From the NCBI RefSeq assembly GCF_003752155.1, contig NZ_RJVG01000002.1:248001-312000 (forward strand): a stretch of 64,000 nucleotides of DNA. The letters run 5' to 3'. Shown here piece after piece: positions 29,069-37,415 of the stretch. The stretch comes from Mobilisporobacter senegalensis. GTDB taxonomy: Bacteria > Bacillota > Clostridia > Lachnospirales > Lachnospiraceae. Position numbers and translations under genes: made by a program. The notes under the pieces are model-generated. The model saw only the letters and a list, made by a program, of their open reading frames with translations. It ran no database searches and was not told the origin of the DNA. Each line of letters opens with the position of its first letter. Positions within the stretch are counted from its first letter, which is position 1.

Positions 29069-29674
29069 ATGCCACGAACAAAAGAACAATTTGAAGAAAT
29101 GCGCAGAGTCACCAGAGATAAAATTCAATCAGCGGCGATGAAGTTGTTTGTTCAAAAGGGATTTGGTTCTACAAATGTTCAGGAGATTGCTGATTTAGCC
29201 GGAATTAGCATTGGACTTTTATATCGTCAATACAGGACTAAAGAAGAATTATTTAGTGATTTAGTTGAATATTCACTTATAGGTATTAAAAATATTACTG
29301 ATTTATTCAATCAGAATAATTCGCCTAAGGAATTAATTAATCAATTTGTTTGGGAAGTTTATAACGACATGATAAATGGTGAAGAATTAGCTAATCTATT
29401 AATTCTTATGACCCAATCATTTTTGTCGGGGGCAGCTAATCTTAAACAAAATGAAATTATAGAGGTAGATGTCAAGATGCTTCAAGCTACTGCAAAGCTA
29501 ATTGAAAGAGGACAGGAACTCGGTGAACTTCGTCCAGGAAATCCCTATGAATTAGCGGAGTTTTTCTATTCAGCATTACAAGGATTAGCAATGATGAAGG
29601 TCACATTAAAAGATAGTTTTATTATGCCATCTCCATCTGTTATAACTGCTTTTTTATTTAAGGAAGGAGAATAA
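29069..29674 (+). CDS. TetR/AcrR-family transcriptional regulator
   Basis: A 201-residue TetR-type repressor. N-terminal HTH: AAMKLFVQKGFGSTNVQEIA and AGISIGLLYRQYRTKEELF, followed by an all-helical ligand-binding and dimerisation domain. It is preceded by its own promoter and palindromic operator and followed after 3 bp by a GNAT acetyltransferase gene, which it most likely controls. The ligand cannot be inferred. Start ATG follows AAAGGAGGAG. Confidence 0.93.
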   Translation: MPRTKEQFEEMRRVTRDKIQSAAMKLFVQKGFGSTNVQEIADLAGISIGLLYRQYRTKEELFSDLVEYSLIGIKNITDLFNQNNSPKELINQFVWEVYNDMINGEELANLLILMTQSFLSGAANLKQNEIIEVDVKMLQATAKLIERGQELGELRPGNPYELAEFFYSALQGLAMMKVTLKDSFIMPSPSVITAFLFKEGE

Positions 29675-29677
29675 TTT

Positions 29678-30289
29678 ATGATATATGAAGATTATAAGTT
29701 TGCTGTAATTCGAGCAGATAAATTGGATTTAGATGTTAGGCTGCAAATGTCTGAAATATTTGCTGAGGGATTTACTCAATGGCTTGTGTTTTTTTCAAAG
29801 GATAAAAATATAATAGCTAAAGCATTTGCCCATATGTTTGTTTTGGATCAATTTTATGTAGCAGTTACTGACAATAAAATAGCCGGAATGGTTGCTTGTA
29901 CAGACTGTAGAACACTGTCAGTCAGGCTGAATAAAAAAGAACTGAGAAAGTACTTAGGCTTTTTCAAGGGCAGCATTGCAGCAATTGCTTTAAAAAAAGA
30001 ATTTGAAAGAACTTTTAAAAATCCTCCTCCAGAAACAGGATCTATCGAGTTTGTTGGAACGGCTGTTGAATTCAGAGGTAAGCGTGTGGCAACACAGATT
30101 ATTAACTATATCATCAGTAATACACCCTATCGAGAGTATTTAATTGAAGAGGTTGCTGACTCTAATATATCAGCTATGAATCTATATAAAAAGTTGGGCT
30201 TTAAGGAATATAAACGGATACCTGTTCCGCAAAAGAGGGTCAAGAAAATTGGGATAAATAATTTCATAGCTTTAAAATATATAAAATAA
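29678..30289 (+). CDS. GNAT-family N-acetyltransferase
   Basis: A 203-residue acetyltransferase. The acetyl-CoA binding motif A is EFVGTAVEFRGKRVATQII, with the V-x-x-x-x-RGK-x-x-A/G signature, and the C-terminal motif B is SNISAMNLYKKLGFKEYKRI. The substrate (amine, peptide or small molecule) is unknown. Co-transcribed with the TetR gene 3 bp upstream, with AAGGAGG at the end of that gene. The unit ends at the hairpin at 30348. Confidence 0.88.
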   Translation: MIYEDYKFAVIRADKLDLDVRLQMSEIFAEGFTQWLVFFSKDKNIIAKAFAHMFVLDQFYVAVTDNKIAGMVACTDCRTLSVRLNKKELRKYLGFFKGSIAAIALKKEFERTFKNPPPETGSIEFVGTAVEFRGKRVATQIINYIISNTPYREYLIEEVADSNISAMNLYKKLGFKEYKRIPVPQKRVKKIGINNFIALKYIK

Positions 30290-30347
30290 AAATATAAATA
30301 GATTAAAACGATAATATTTTGTAGAAATGAGTAACAGAAAAAGTTGT

Positions 30348-30382
30348 AGTACCTGGTTTATTACCAGGTGCTATTTCTTTTT
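30348..30382. terminator. Bidirectional terminator between GNAT and MerR genes
   Basis: AGTACCTGGT and ACCAGGTGCT pair around TTATT, followed by TTTCTTTTT on the plus strand and by a T-rich tract on the minus strand. It serves the convergent GNAT and MerR genes. Confidence 0.75.
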
Positions 30383-30417
30383 ATATCCAGAATAGTGATT
30401 GTTACATTGCAGATATA

Positions 30418-31119
30418 TCATTCTAATAGCATTAATTTGTTGCATAAAATATAAAATGAGTGTACTCCATGAATCTGATCCTTACTTACCTGGTCAAAGT
30501 AATCCAAAGAATCTCTGGCTGCTTTTCGAACAATTTCTATATTATTATTTTCTAATTCCTTTATCAAACCCCGAATTCCATCGAGTAGATATATAGTTTT
30601 CTTTAGTGATCGAATAAAAAGAATTTGCCTTAAATGAGATACATTAAATTTCCTATATCCATTATTTGTGTCTCTGCAAGGAGAAATTAGCCTTATTCTT
30701 TCCCAGTGACGTATAGCTGTTGTGGGGACTTTAGCTATAGATGATACCTCACCGATTGTCAACCACTTTTTGTTACCCATTAATTTTGTAGCACTAAGTG
30801 CATTCGTTTCTAATAATTCAATCGTTTGTTCTGTAATCAGTCTCTCTTGGTACAGATTACTTTGTGCTTTATTCATAATTAAAATGGCAGACATTATATT
30901 TTTTAACTGAATATTTATCATGATTTCTTTTACCAAATCCATACCAAATCCAGGTAACATTGCTCTAATGCATTCAAAATACCCAATATGTTCTTCGGTG
31001 TATTCTCTGTATCCATTCATAGAGCGAGGTACAGGCGGAATAATACCCCATGCTTCGTAATGTCTTAGGGTACTGGTACTAATATTTAATTTTTTGGCAA
31101 TATCAATAGGTTTATGCAT
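30418..31119 (-). CDS. MerR-family regulator with two MerR-type DNA-binding domains
   Basis: A 233-residue protein containing two winged HTH units of the MerR type. The first is residues 3-50 (IDIAKKLNISTSTLRHYEAW, wing NGYREYTEEH). The second is residues 119-170 (LTIGEVSSIAKVPTTAIRHWE, wing NNGYRKFNVSH). A helical linker of about 65 residues joins them. Ordinary MerR proteins have one such domain at the N-terminus followed by a dimerisation helix. The second unit here is near the C-terminus and followed by only about 60 residues. Divergent from the VOC gene across 153 bp with a dyad. No cysteine pattern of metal sensors is visible. Effector unknown. Confidence 0.85.
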   Translation of the reverse strand: MHKPIDIAKKLNISTSTLRHYEAWGIIPPVPRSMNGYREYTEEHIGYFECIRAMLPGFGMDLVKEIMINIQLKNIMSAILIMNKAQSNLYQERLITEQTIELLETNALSATKLMGNKKWLTIGEVSSIAKVPTTAIRHWERIRLISPCRDTNNGYRKFNVSHLRQILFIRSLKKTIYLLDGIRGLIKELENNNIEIVRKAARDSLDYFDQVSKDQIHGVHSFYILCNKLMLLE

Positions 31120-31207
31120 TTTAACACATCCAGGCAGATTGAAGTATATGATAAGGTTGCTAATCTATTATAACGTAATATTCTAATGAAATAAATAGTA
31201 ACTTTAT

Positions 31208-31221
31208 CATTTGCACAAATG
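31208..31221. promoter_or_regulatory. Dyad in the MerR/VOC divergent promoter region
   Basis: CATTTG-CA-CAAATG, a perfect 6-bp inverted repeat 52 bp before the VOC gene. It is a candidate operator for the divergently encoded MerR-type protein. Confidence 0.4.
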
Positions 31222-31272
31222 TTGTAGAATAAGGTTGTAATAAATAATATTTAAATTAACGGAGGATTGATT

Positions 31273-31977
31273 ATGAACAAAATAATACCTATATTGCCCT
31301 GCCCATCGATTAAAGAGCAAGTTATATTTTTTGAAAATTTAGGATTTACTACAATGGAAGTATTTGCCTCTCCAAATCCATATGCTGTGCTGCAGTATGG
31401 TACCTTTGAAATACATTTTTATGGTAGTAAAAAAACAGAACCTTCAGAAAATCCCAATATGTGCTTTATGAGAGTTGAAGATGTAGATAGAACATATGAG
31501 GAGTTTATTACTAACTATAAGAAAAACATTGGAAAAATACCACGAAACGGAATCCCAAGAATTTCAAAACCAAGAGATCTTCAAAGTGATAGAAGATTTA
31601 CCTTAACAGATGCAGGAGGTAATACATTCTTTATAGGGACACCTATCAAAGAAAATTTCTATAGAACTATTGATAATGAAGAATACGCTGAAAACTTTAA
31701 AATATTGTATGATTTAACTTATTCAAAAGAAGATTGTAATATAGCTTTTAATATGTTAATGAAATTCTTTCCTACAGACATAACCACAATTAAGGCCGAT
31801 GAATTAGATATAGCCAAAATATTGTTAGTTGCATTAGATATTAACTTACAAAAAAATAAAATAATTGATGAAAGAATTAGTGGAAGGCTTAATGAGATAC
31901 TTCATACTTGTGACAAACAAAATTCTTATTGGGAGAAAATATTAGAAAAATATAATGAAATTATTAATGATGAATAA
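31273..31977 (+). CDS. VOC-fold protein (glyoxalase/bleomycin resistance type) with C-terminal extension
   Basis: A 234-residue protein. Residues 1-125 form a vicinal oxygen chelate domain (IPILPCPSIKEQVIFFENLG, FEIHFYGS, FTLTDAGGNTFFIGTP), of the bleomycin-binding/dioxygenase superfamily. The remaining 110 residues are charged and helical (EEYAENFKILYDLTYSKEDC onward) and match no family I recognise. Such proteins often bind and sequester a drug. The divergent MerR-type regulator suggests inducible expression. ATG 31273 follows GGAGG by 7 bp. Confidence 0.75.
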   Translation: MNKIIPILPCPSIKEQVIFFENLGFTTMEVFASPNPYAVLQYGTFEIHFYGSKKTEPSENPNMCFMRVEDVDRTYEEFITNYKKNIGKIPRNGIPRISKPRDLQSDRRFTLTDAGGNTFFIGTPIKENFYRTIDNEEYAENFKILYDLTYSKEDCNIAFNMLMKFFPTDITTIKADELDIAKILLVALDINLQKNKIIDERISGRLNEILHTCDKQNSYWEKILEKYNEIINDE

Positions 31978-32004
31978 GTCCGTTATAAAATTTCCGAAGA
32001 TACC

Positions 32005-32033
32005 TTGATAATTTTAATATTTCCTAGTAGAAT
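32005..32033 (+). promoter_or_regulatory. Predicted promoter of holA
   Basis: TTGATA, 17-bp spacer, TAGAAT, about 60 bp before the holA start. Predicted by eye. Confidence 0.45.
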
Positions 32034-32094
32034 AGATGGGTAAACGATTTGTATTTTTAATATAGTTTTATTAGGTATTACCTAGGGAGTGTTT

Positions 32095-33069
32095 ATGAGA
32101 ACAATTAAAGAACATATTAAACTAAATACCTATAAACCTGTATATCTTTTATATGGTGAAGAAAGTTACTTAAAGAACTTATATAAGAATAAGTTAAAAG
32201 AAGGAATACTTCTTGGAAGTGATGAGATGAATTATTCTCATTTCGAAGGCAAGGGTATTGAGATAAATAAAGTAATAGAAATTGCAGAAACTCTCCCTTT
32301 CTTTAGCGATAGAAGATTGATCATGATAGAAAACAGCGGACTTTTCAAAGCTCAAAATGATTTGGCAGATTATATAAAAAGGATTCCGGAAGGAACCCAT
32401 ATCGTGTTTGTTGAATCAGAGGTTGATAAGAGAAATCGTTTATTTAAAGCAGTGAAAGATATTGGAGTTATCTCTGAGATGAATGGTTTAGATGAGAATA
32501 ATCTCAAACTTTGGATCACATCTATTCTGGATAAGGATAATAAGAAAATTACAGGTAATACACTGATGTATTTCTTAAATAAATCCGGAACTGATATGGA
32601 GAATATTAGCCAGGAACTTGAAAAATTAATTTGCTATACTATGGAGAGGGAAGTAATAACGTCAGAAGACATTGATGAAATCTGTACAACTCAAATATCC
32701 AATAAGATATTCCAAATGATTGATGCAATCGCAAGTAAAAAGCAGAGTAATGCTTTAAGTTTATATTATGATTTACTCTCTTTAAGGGAAAAACCAATGT
32801 CTATTCTATTTTTGATAACAAGACATTTTAATATGTTATATCAGGTAAAAGAATTAGAAACAGTCAGAGTAAATAATACAGTTATTAGCCAAAGAACCGG
32901 GCTGCCGCCATTTGCAGTAAGTAAATATATCACTCAATCTAAGAATTTTTCTCCAATTATTTTAAAAGAAGCATTAAATTCCTGTGCAGATATTGAAGAA
33001 CAGGTAAAAACAGGCCGGTTAATTGACACTATGGGTGTGGAGCTTCTAATCGTAAAATATAGTTCATAA
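32095..33069 (+). CDS. holA: DNA polymerase III delta subunit
   Basis: A 324-residue HolA (YqeN), the clamp-loader subunit that opens the sliding clamp. Signature features are YLLYGEESYLKNLYKNKL at the N-terminus (AAA+-like fold without a working P-loop), FFSDRRLIMIEN, and the C-terminal helical collar domain with REKPMSILFLITRHFNMLYQ. ATG 32095 lies 5 bp after AGGGAG; the GTG at 32089 is less likely. In Bacillus subtilis holA sits between comEC and rpsT. Here it is separated from comEC by 3 kb and from rpsT by about 17 kb. Confidence 0.92.
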   Translation: MRTIKEHIKLNTYKPVYLLYGEESYLKNLYKNKLKEGILLGSDEMNYSHFEGKGIEINKVIEIAETLPFFSDRRLIMIENSGLFKAQNDLADYIKRIPEGTHIVFVESEVDKRNRLFKAVKDIGVISEMNGLDENNLKLWITSILDKDNKKITGNTLMYFLNKSGTDMENISQELEKLICYTMEREVITSEDIDEICTTQISNKIFQMIDAIASKKQSNALSLYYDLLSLREKPMSILFLITRHFNMLYQVKELETVRVNNTVISQRTGLPPFAVSKYITQSKNFSPIILKEALNSCADIEEQVKTGRLIDTMGVELLIVKYSS

Positions 33070-33122
33070 TGATATCTTCACTTATCCTGCTTAGTTTCGC
33101 AGGATAAGTGTTGAATAAATAT

Positions 33123-33210
33123 GGAGATGTATCGAAGTGGCCATAACGAGAACGACTCGAAATCGTTTTGTCGGGTAACCGGCACGTGGGTTCGAATCCC
33201 ACCGTCTCCG
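33123..33210 (+). tRNA. tRNA-Ser (anticodon CGA)
   Basis: An 88-nt cloverleaf. Acceptor GGAGATG pairs with CGTCTCC (33203-33209), discriminator G at 33210. Anticodon stem AACGA/TCGTT encloses CTCGAAA with CGA at 33158-33160, reading UCG. The long class II variable arm TTGTCGGGTAACCGGCAC is diagnostic for serine. The T arm is GTGGGTTCGAATCCCAC. CCA is not encoded. It marks the left edge of the accessory region. Confidence 0.95.
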
Positions 33211-33215
33211 TCAAA

Positions 33216-33256
33216 AAAGACATATTTTCCGCCAAGGGGAAGATATGTCTTTCTTA
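33216..33256 (+). terminator. Terminator after tRNA-Ser
   Basis: AAAGACATATTTTCC pairs with GGGAAGATATGTCTTT (one mismatch) and runs into TTTCTT. It starts a few bases after the tRNA. Confidence 0.8.
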
Positions 33257-33343
33257 ATTTCAGAAAACATGGTATTATAGCCTCAAAACCGCTTAATACC
33301 TGGCGAAAGGCAACCTGCTGATTATTTATATAATGAGGATAAT

Positions 33344-34219
33344 ATGCAATGTAAGGAGAGATCGAAAGTAGCTGTGGAAAAAAGATTATCAAGGAAAAGC
33401 AAAAAAACAATAAGCATTGTAAGCATTGTAATTAGTGCTGTTGTATGTGTCTCCATTATAGGAAGTTCTTTTTTTTATGATTACGTATGTCGTACCAGAA
33501 AGAATATAGATTTCCAAGAAATAATTAATCATGAGGTGAAATCCTCGACTTTGTATATTGTTAGTGAAACTGCAACAATATCAGGAAACGACGAATCATT
33601 TAGCTATGGCGCTGGATTTGGTGGCGTGGTTTTTTCTGAGGCCGATGGAGTATATTATGCCCTTACGGCTCTGCACGCCGTAGACAACAATCCAACACAC
33701 TTATATGTTCTCTCTTATGATGATTTAACATATAATGAACGCATTGCACAGCAAGAACAACATATAGGGTTAAGAGACTATTATAAGACTTTACCTATAG
33801 CAGAAGTGGTTTATTCTGATGAGGAGTATGATCTTGCTATCCTTAAATTTAGTTGCAGTGATTCTTTTGGAATATTAAATATTGCCTCAAACACCCCGGC
33901 TTTTAAAGATCAAGTTGCGATTATTAGCAGTCCATTGAATGAAGGGAGAAATGAAATCACTTATGGTACGATTATTTCAAAAAAACCAGTCAAATTTGGC
34001 GATGCAAACGGAGAGAATCAGCGATTAGTAATCAAAACATCCGCCTATGATAATTTCGGTAGTAGTGGAAGTGTTTTATTAAATAAACAATCAGAAATAG
34101 CGGGGATTGTTTTAGGCGGTGGCCGTGATATCTTTGATAATTTCAGATATTCTTTGGTAATGCCCGCAAATGAGATAAATGATTTCATAACAACATGGTA
34201 TTCAAGTAAAAAGCAATAG
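33344..34219 (+). CDS. Membrane-anchored trypsin-like serine protease
   Basis: A 291-residue protein with one N-terminal TM anchor (about 23-45, ISIVSIVISAVVCVSIIGSS) and an extracellular chymotrypsin-fold domain. The catalytic triad is visible: H111 in ALTALHAVDN, D163 in EYDLAILKF and S241 in NFGSSGSVLL. There is no PDZ domain, unlike HtrA. The GSSGS version of the GxSGG motif is usual for bacterial members. It probably cleaves exported proteins in quality control or signalling. ATG follows GAGGATAAT. First gene of the accessory region, closed by its own terminator. Confidence 0.85.
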   Translation: MQCKERSKVAVEKRLSRKSKKTISIVSIVISAVVCVSIIGSSFFYDYVCRTRKNIDFQEIINHEVKSSTLYIVSETATISGNDESFSYGAGFGGVVFSEADGVYYALTALHAVDNNPTHLYVLSYDDLTYNERIAQQEQHIGLRDYYKTLPIAEVVYSDEEYDLAILKFSCSDSFGILNIASNTPAFKDQVAIISSPLNEGRNEITYGTIISKKPVKFGDANGENQRLVIKTSAYDNFGSSGSVLLNKQSEIAGIVLGGGRDIFDNFRYSLVMPANEINDFITTWYSSKKQ

Positions 34220-34270
34220 CTGTCTATGATGGATTAACTACAAAAATCTTTTTCCACTATTACTCCAAAG

Positions 34271-34310
34271 AAAACAGACAAATTTTGATATCAAATTTGT
34301 CTGTTTTTTT
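34271..34310 (+). terminator. Intrinsic terminator after the serine protease gene
   Basis: AACAGACAAATTT pairs perfectly with AAATTTGTCTGTT around TGATATC, followed by a run of T. A textbook rho-independent terminator. Confidence 0.9.
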
Positions 34311-34403
34311 GTTCCTCTAAGTGTTAAAATAAAGATAAATTATTACACACATGCTTAAAGCAGAAATTGGGACTGAGATTATTTATATATTATTCAAATC
34401 AAG

Positions 34404-35459
34404 GTGGTGGATAAAATAAGAAAATTATATATTGACAATCTACGTTGGACAGTCGTATTGTTGCTTTTCCCCTATCATATATTTATGATTTATAATAATT
34501 TTGAGAGTTTTTATATTCATGGGGCTGAAATAGATGGGTTAAGCAGAATACTTCATGCGCTATGGCCTTGGATGATGCCAGTTTTGTTCACTATCGCGGG
34601 TATGAGCTCAGCCTATGCACTGCAGAAGCGTTCAGGCGGCACATATTTGAAAGAGCGCGTCCTAAAACTGCTCATCCCGCTGCTATTTGGAATGCTGCTG
34701 ATTATCCCCGTCCAAACCTACTTGGCAGAGATATTTCATTATGGATCAGCAAATTATTGGAATTATTTTGCGAAGGTAACCGATTTAACTGGGTATGCCG
34801 GGGGCTTTACACCGGGACACCTTTGGTTTATTCTGTATTTGTTCGTTATTTCGCTGCTGGCGCTACCTTTCATGTTGTATCATCAAAAACACAGGAAACG
34901 GTTTGATATACAAAACGTCTCTTTGCCGCTGCTGTTGGCGCTGTTTGTTGTCCCATTGCTGATGCAGCTTGTTTTGGACATCAGTGGGAAAAGTGTCGGA
35001 GAGTATTTCACGTTTTTCATGCTGGGCTATTTCGTGTTGTCCCAGGAGAGCGTGCTCGATAAAATGGAACGATGCCGTTTGCCTCTTATGGCAATTTTTA
35101 TTGCAGGCTTTATCCTGATATTGGCGACAGGGACAGGCATTTACGAAATAAACAGCTATTTATTTGACATAATCGCCGGATTTTACGCATGGATCGCTAT
35201 TCTTGCTTTTATAGGAATGGCAAGGCGTCATCTAAATTTTCAGACCAAGCTGACCGGATATCTATCAAAATCGTCTTTCGGTGTCTATCTTTTTCATCAA
35301 TCATGGATCGTTGTTATCGCTTTCTTCGTGTTTCGCATCACGCAAAACGTTGGCTTACAGATCGCTTTGATTTTGCTGTTCAGCGTTCCCATAACGTTCC
35401 TCACATACAATATTTGCAAGAGTATCGGTATTACGCGATGGATATTTGGAATTAAATAA
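34404..35459 (+). CDS. Acyltransferase family 3 membrane protein
   Basis: A 351-residue protein with about ten TM helices, of the OafA/OpgC acyltransferase-3 type. The N-terminal YIDNLRWTVVLLLFPYHIF carries the conserved histidine, and WPWMMPVLFTIAGMSSAYAL the following block. These enzymes transfer acetyl or succinyl groups to cell-surface glycans or small molecules. Start is one of two adjacent GTG codons (34404 or 34407) with AAGG ahead. G+C is clearly higher than in the flanking genes (32 of 60 bases at 34621-34680), while the first 150 bp are AT-rich like the neighbours, a sign of transfer. Substrate unknown. Confidence 0.85.
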   Translation: MVDKIRKLYIDNLRWTVVLLLFPYHIFMIYNNFESFYIHGAEIDGLSRILHALWPWMMPVLFTIAGMSSAYALQKRSGGTYLKERVLKLLIPLLFGMLLIIPVQTYLAEIFHYGSANYWNYFAKVTDLTGYAGGFTPGHLWFILYLFVISLLALPFMLYHQKHRKRFDIQNVSLPLLLALFVVPLLMQLVLDISGKSVGEYFTFFMLGYFVLSQESVLDKMERCRLPLMAIFIAGFILILATGTGIYEINSYLFDIIAGFYAWIAILAFIGMARRHLNFQTKLTGYLSKSSFGVYLFHQSWIVVIAFFVFRITQNVGLQIALILLFSVPITFLTYNICKSIGITRWIFGIK

Positions 35460-35568
35460 AGGCTCTAATTTAGAATGTCGTTTAAAAGAAGTTGAGTTAC
35501 CACTATGAGCATAACAAAGAATTCTGAAATACCATTGGTTTATGTCTTAGATAATAAGGGAGATAACT

Positions 35569-35859
35569 ATGAAAATACGAGTGATTGGAGCCTCGGGTGT
35601 CGGCAAAAGCACACTTTGCAAATATATTAGCGAAGTGGCTGATATATATTGGATTGATACTGACAGATATTTATGGAAGGATGCTGATTTCACCGAGAAT
35701 TATCCGATTGAGGAGCGATTAAAGATGTATCAGAACGATATCTGTTCGCTTGCCTGTCATAGGTGCCTTTTAAAAGAGGCAAAATGCAAAACTCTGGAAC
35801 TGGACGCAAACCAGCCGGTGGATGTATTATGCCAGCTTGTTTTAAAGGAATTTCATTGA
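35569..35859 (+). pseudogene. Remnant of a P-loop nucleotide kinase-like gene (internal deletion)
   Basis: A 96-residue frame. It starts with a clean Walker A, VIGASGVGKSTLCKYI, then IDTDRYLWKDADFTENYPIEERL as in adenylate kinase/FlaR-like AAA proteins of about 180 residues. After MYQNDI the sequence jumps to RCLLKEAKCKTLELDANQPVDVLC, which looks like the C-terminal end of such a protein, so some 70-80 central codons appear lost in frame. A good AAGGGAG site remains, so a small protein could be made, but the catalytic lid region is missing. Confidence 0.55.
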
Positions 35860-36011
35860 AATCTGACAAATCTTAATTGACCAGGAGGCTTTACTCCATA
35901 TGTAATCATCTGAGATGAGAATCTGTAAAAAATGCAGGCACTATCTGTTAAGAGAAGCAAGTACAATTTTAAGTTAAAGTAAACGTGCTCCAAAGTTAAA
36001 GATACAGGTTT

Positions 36012-36224
36012 TTATACTGTATCCTTATCAAAAATATTATTATTATCACTATTAAGAGTTTTTTTGTTATCCTTAATACTTTTTTGAGTAAGATAGGTAG
36101 CTAATGTATCGCCAAGTTGAGTAAAGCCCGCAGCCATTAATGCAATATCATCATCATCGGGGATACATTTAATGATAGTGCAGGCAATCGCTGTGATATA
36201 TGAAATTAATTCGCAATCATTCAT
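36012..36224 (-). CDS. Small DUF6774-like protein
   Basis: A 70-residue protein starting MNDCELISYITAIACTIIKC with a DDDDIALMAAGFTQLGDTLATYL core, then a polar tail (KDNKKTLNSDNNNIFDKD). I recognise the DCELISxxTAxAC ... FTQLGDTLAT pattern of a short clostridial family (DUF6774). Function unknown. The ATG has GGGAGG 8 bp upstream. It stands alone, opposite to its neighbours. Confidence 0.7.
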   Translation of the reverse strand: MNDCELISYITAIACTIIKCIPDDDDIALMAAGFTQLGDTLATYLTQKSIKDNKKTLNSDNNNIFDKDTV

Positions 36225-36412
36225 CTTTTCGCCTCCCAGTATAATATATGTATTGCTTTATTGTTTGTGAATATACAAAAGTTTGATTTTTTATACGCAA
36301 TGAATTATATCTATTTTGGAGTAGAGATACCTAATGTTTTATGAAAAGAAAATGATTGCAGAAATGTGATTTTATAAGTTAAAATGGAAATATTATATAA
36401 TAGGAGGTAAAT

Positions 36413-36877
36413 ATGGGAAAAGCAAAAATTATTTGTGTTACAAGTATCTTTCCAGCCTCTGTATCTGATATTTGGAAGAAAATACAGCGTTTGGATACGC
36501 TTCAATATATAGCTGCGCCGTTTGTAACGTTTGAATCCCTTGATAACGAGCACATATTGTGGCAGGAAGGTGCAAGTTCACAGTTCCAATTAAAACTATT
36601 TGGTATATTCCCTTTTGGAATCCATACAATTAATGTTCTGGAGTTCAATAGAGATAGCTTATCAATATACACAAATGAGCAAAACAATAGCGTACCAACA
36701 TGGAATCATCGGATCAGTTTGAAAGAATTGGGTGTAAATAGTACACAATACAGCGATCAAGTCGAAATCTATGCTGGATGGAAAACGATTTTTGTATATT
36801 GGTGGAGTTATTTATTTTACAGACATAGACAGAAAAAATGGCTGAATCTATTGGGTGGTGCCACGAAATCGAAATGA
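36413..36877 (+). CDS. SRPBCC-like protein
   Basis: A 154-residue protein whose opening (IICVTSIFPASVSDIWKKIQ) and following hydrophobic strands resemble the SRPBCC/polyketide-cyclase ligand-binding fold. A WNHRISLKELG segment and a C-terminal helix rich in aromatic and basic residues (FVYWWSYLFYRHRQKKW) follow. The ligand is unknown. ATG follows AGGAGGTAAAT. A second SRPBCC gene starts 29 bp downstream. Confidence 0.65.
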   Translation: MGKAKIICVTSIFPASVSDIWKKIQRLDTLQYIAAPFVTFESLDNEHILWQEGASSQFQLKLFGIFPFGIHTINVLEFNRDSLSIYTNEQNNSVPTWNHRISLKELGVNSTQYSDQVEIYAGWKTIFVYWWSYLFYRHRQKKWLNLLGGATKSK

Positions 36878-36906
36878 GAAAAATTCAAATGAAAGGAGAT
36901 TGACCT

Positions 36907-37371
36907 ATGAAACAAACAATACCAATTTGTATGCCTGATTTATCATTACGACCATTTTGGCTTTCGGTAGAGAGAATCATTTCATTTCCACCCAATGTAC
37001 TGTATCGTGCCTGGACTAAACAGTTTGATCTCTGGTTTGCAGAACCGGGTTCTGTTCTGATGAAAGGAGAAGTCAACACTGTTTTTTACTTTGAAACAGC
37101 CTTTGAAGGGAGCCGTCATCCCCACTATGGCCGTTTTCTTCGACTTGTACCTGACCAACTGGTTGTGCTTACCTGGCTAACAGGTGCTGACGGAACCAAA
37201 GGTGCTGAAACGGTTGTGACTGTGGAATTAGAAGAGGTCGAGAGTGGAACAGTATTACGATTAAATCATGCGGGGTTTCCAGATGAAGAATCGAGGGACA
37301 GGCATGAACAGGCATGGCCGCTGGTTCTTGCTCAGATGGAGGATAGGCTGATTAAATTTTCTCATAGTTAA
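36907..37371 (+). CDS. SRPBCC/AHSA1-domain protein
   Basis: A 154-residue protein of the Activator of Hsp90 ATPase homologue 1-like (SRPBCC) type: IISFPPNVLYRAWTKQFDLW at the start, GRFLRLVPDQLVVLTWL in the middle, and LRLNHAGFPDEESRDRHEQA with the WPLVLAQMEDRL helix at the end. These small proteins bind hydrophobic ligands and often occur with VOC proteins or ArsR regulators; here a VOC gene follows 44 bp later. Exact function unknown. ATG follows AAAGGAGAT. Confidence 0.82.
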   Translation: MKQTIPICMPDLSLRPFWLSVERIISFPPNVLYRAWTKQFDLWFAEPGSVLMKGEVNTVFYFETAFEGSRHPHYGRFLRLVPDQLVVLTWLTGADGTKGAETVVTVELEEVESGTVLRLNHAGFPDEESRDRHEQAWPLVLAQMEDRLIKFSHS

Positions 37372-37415
37372 ATAGGCTGTAAATCATTAAAAATACCTGT
37401 AAAGGAGAAAATCAA

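Noticed and set aside
33123-33210. tRNA-Ser as attachment site of an integrated element
   Set aside because: No repeat of the tRNA 3' end was seen near the right border (49.4-50.3 kb) and no integrase gene occurs in the window. The location is suggestive only.
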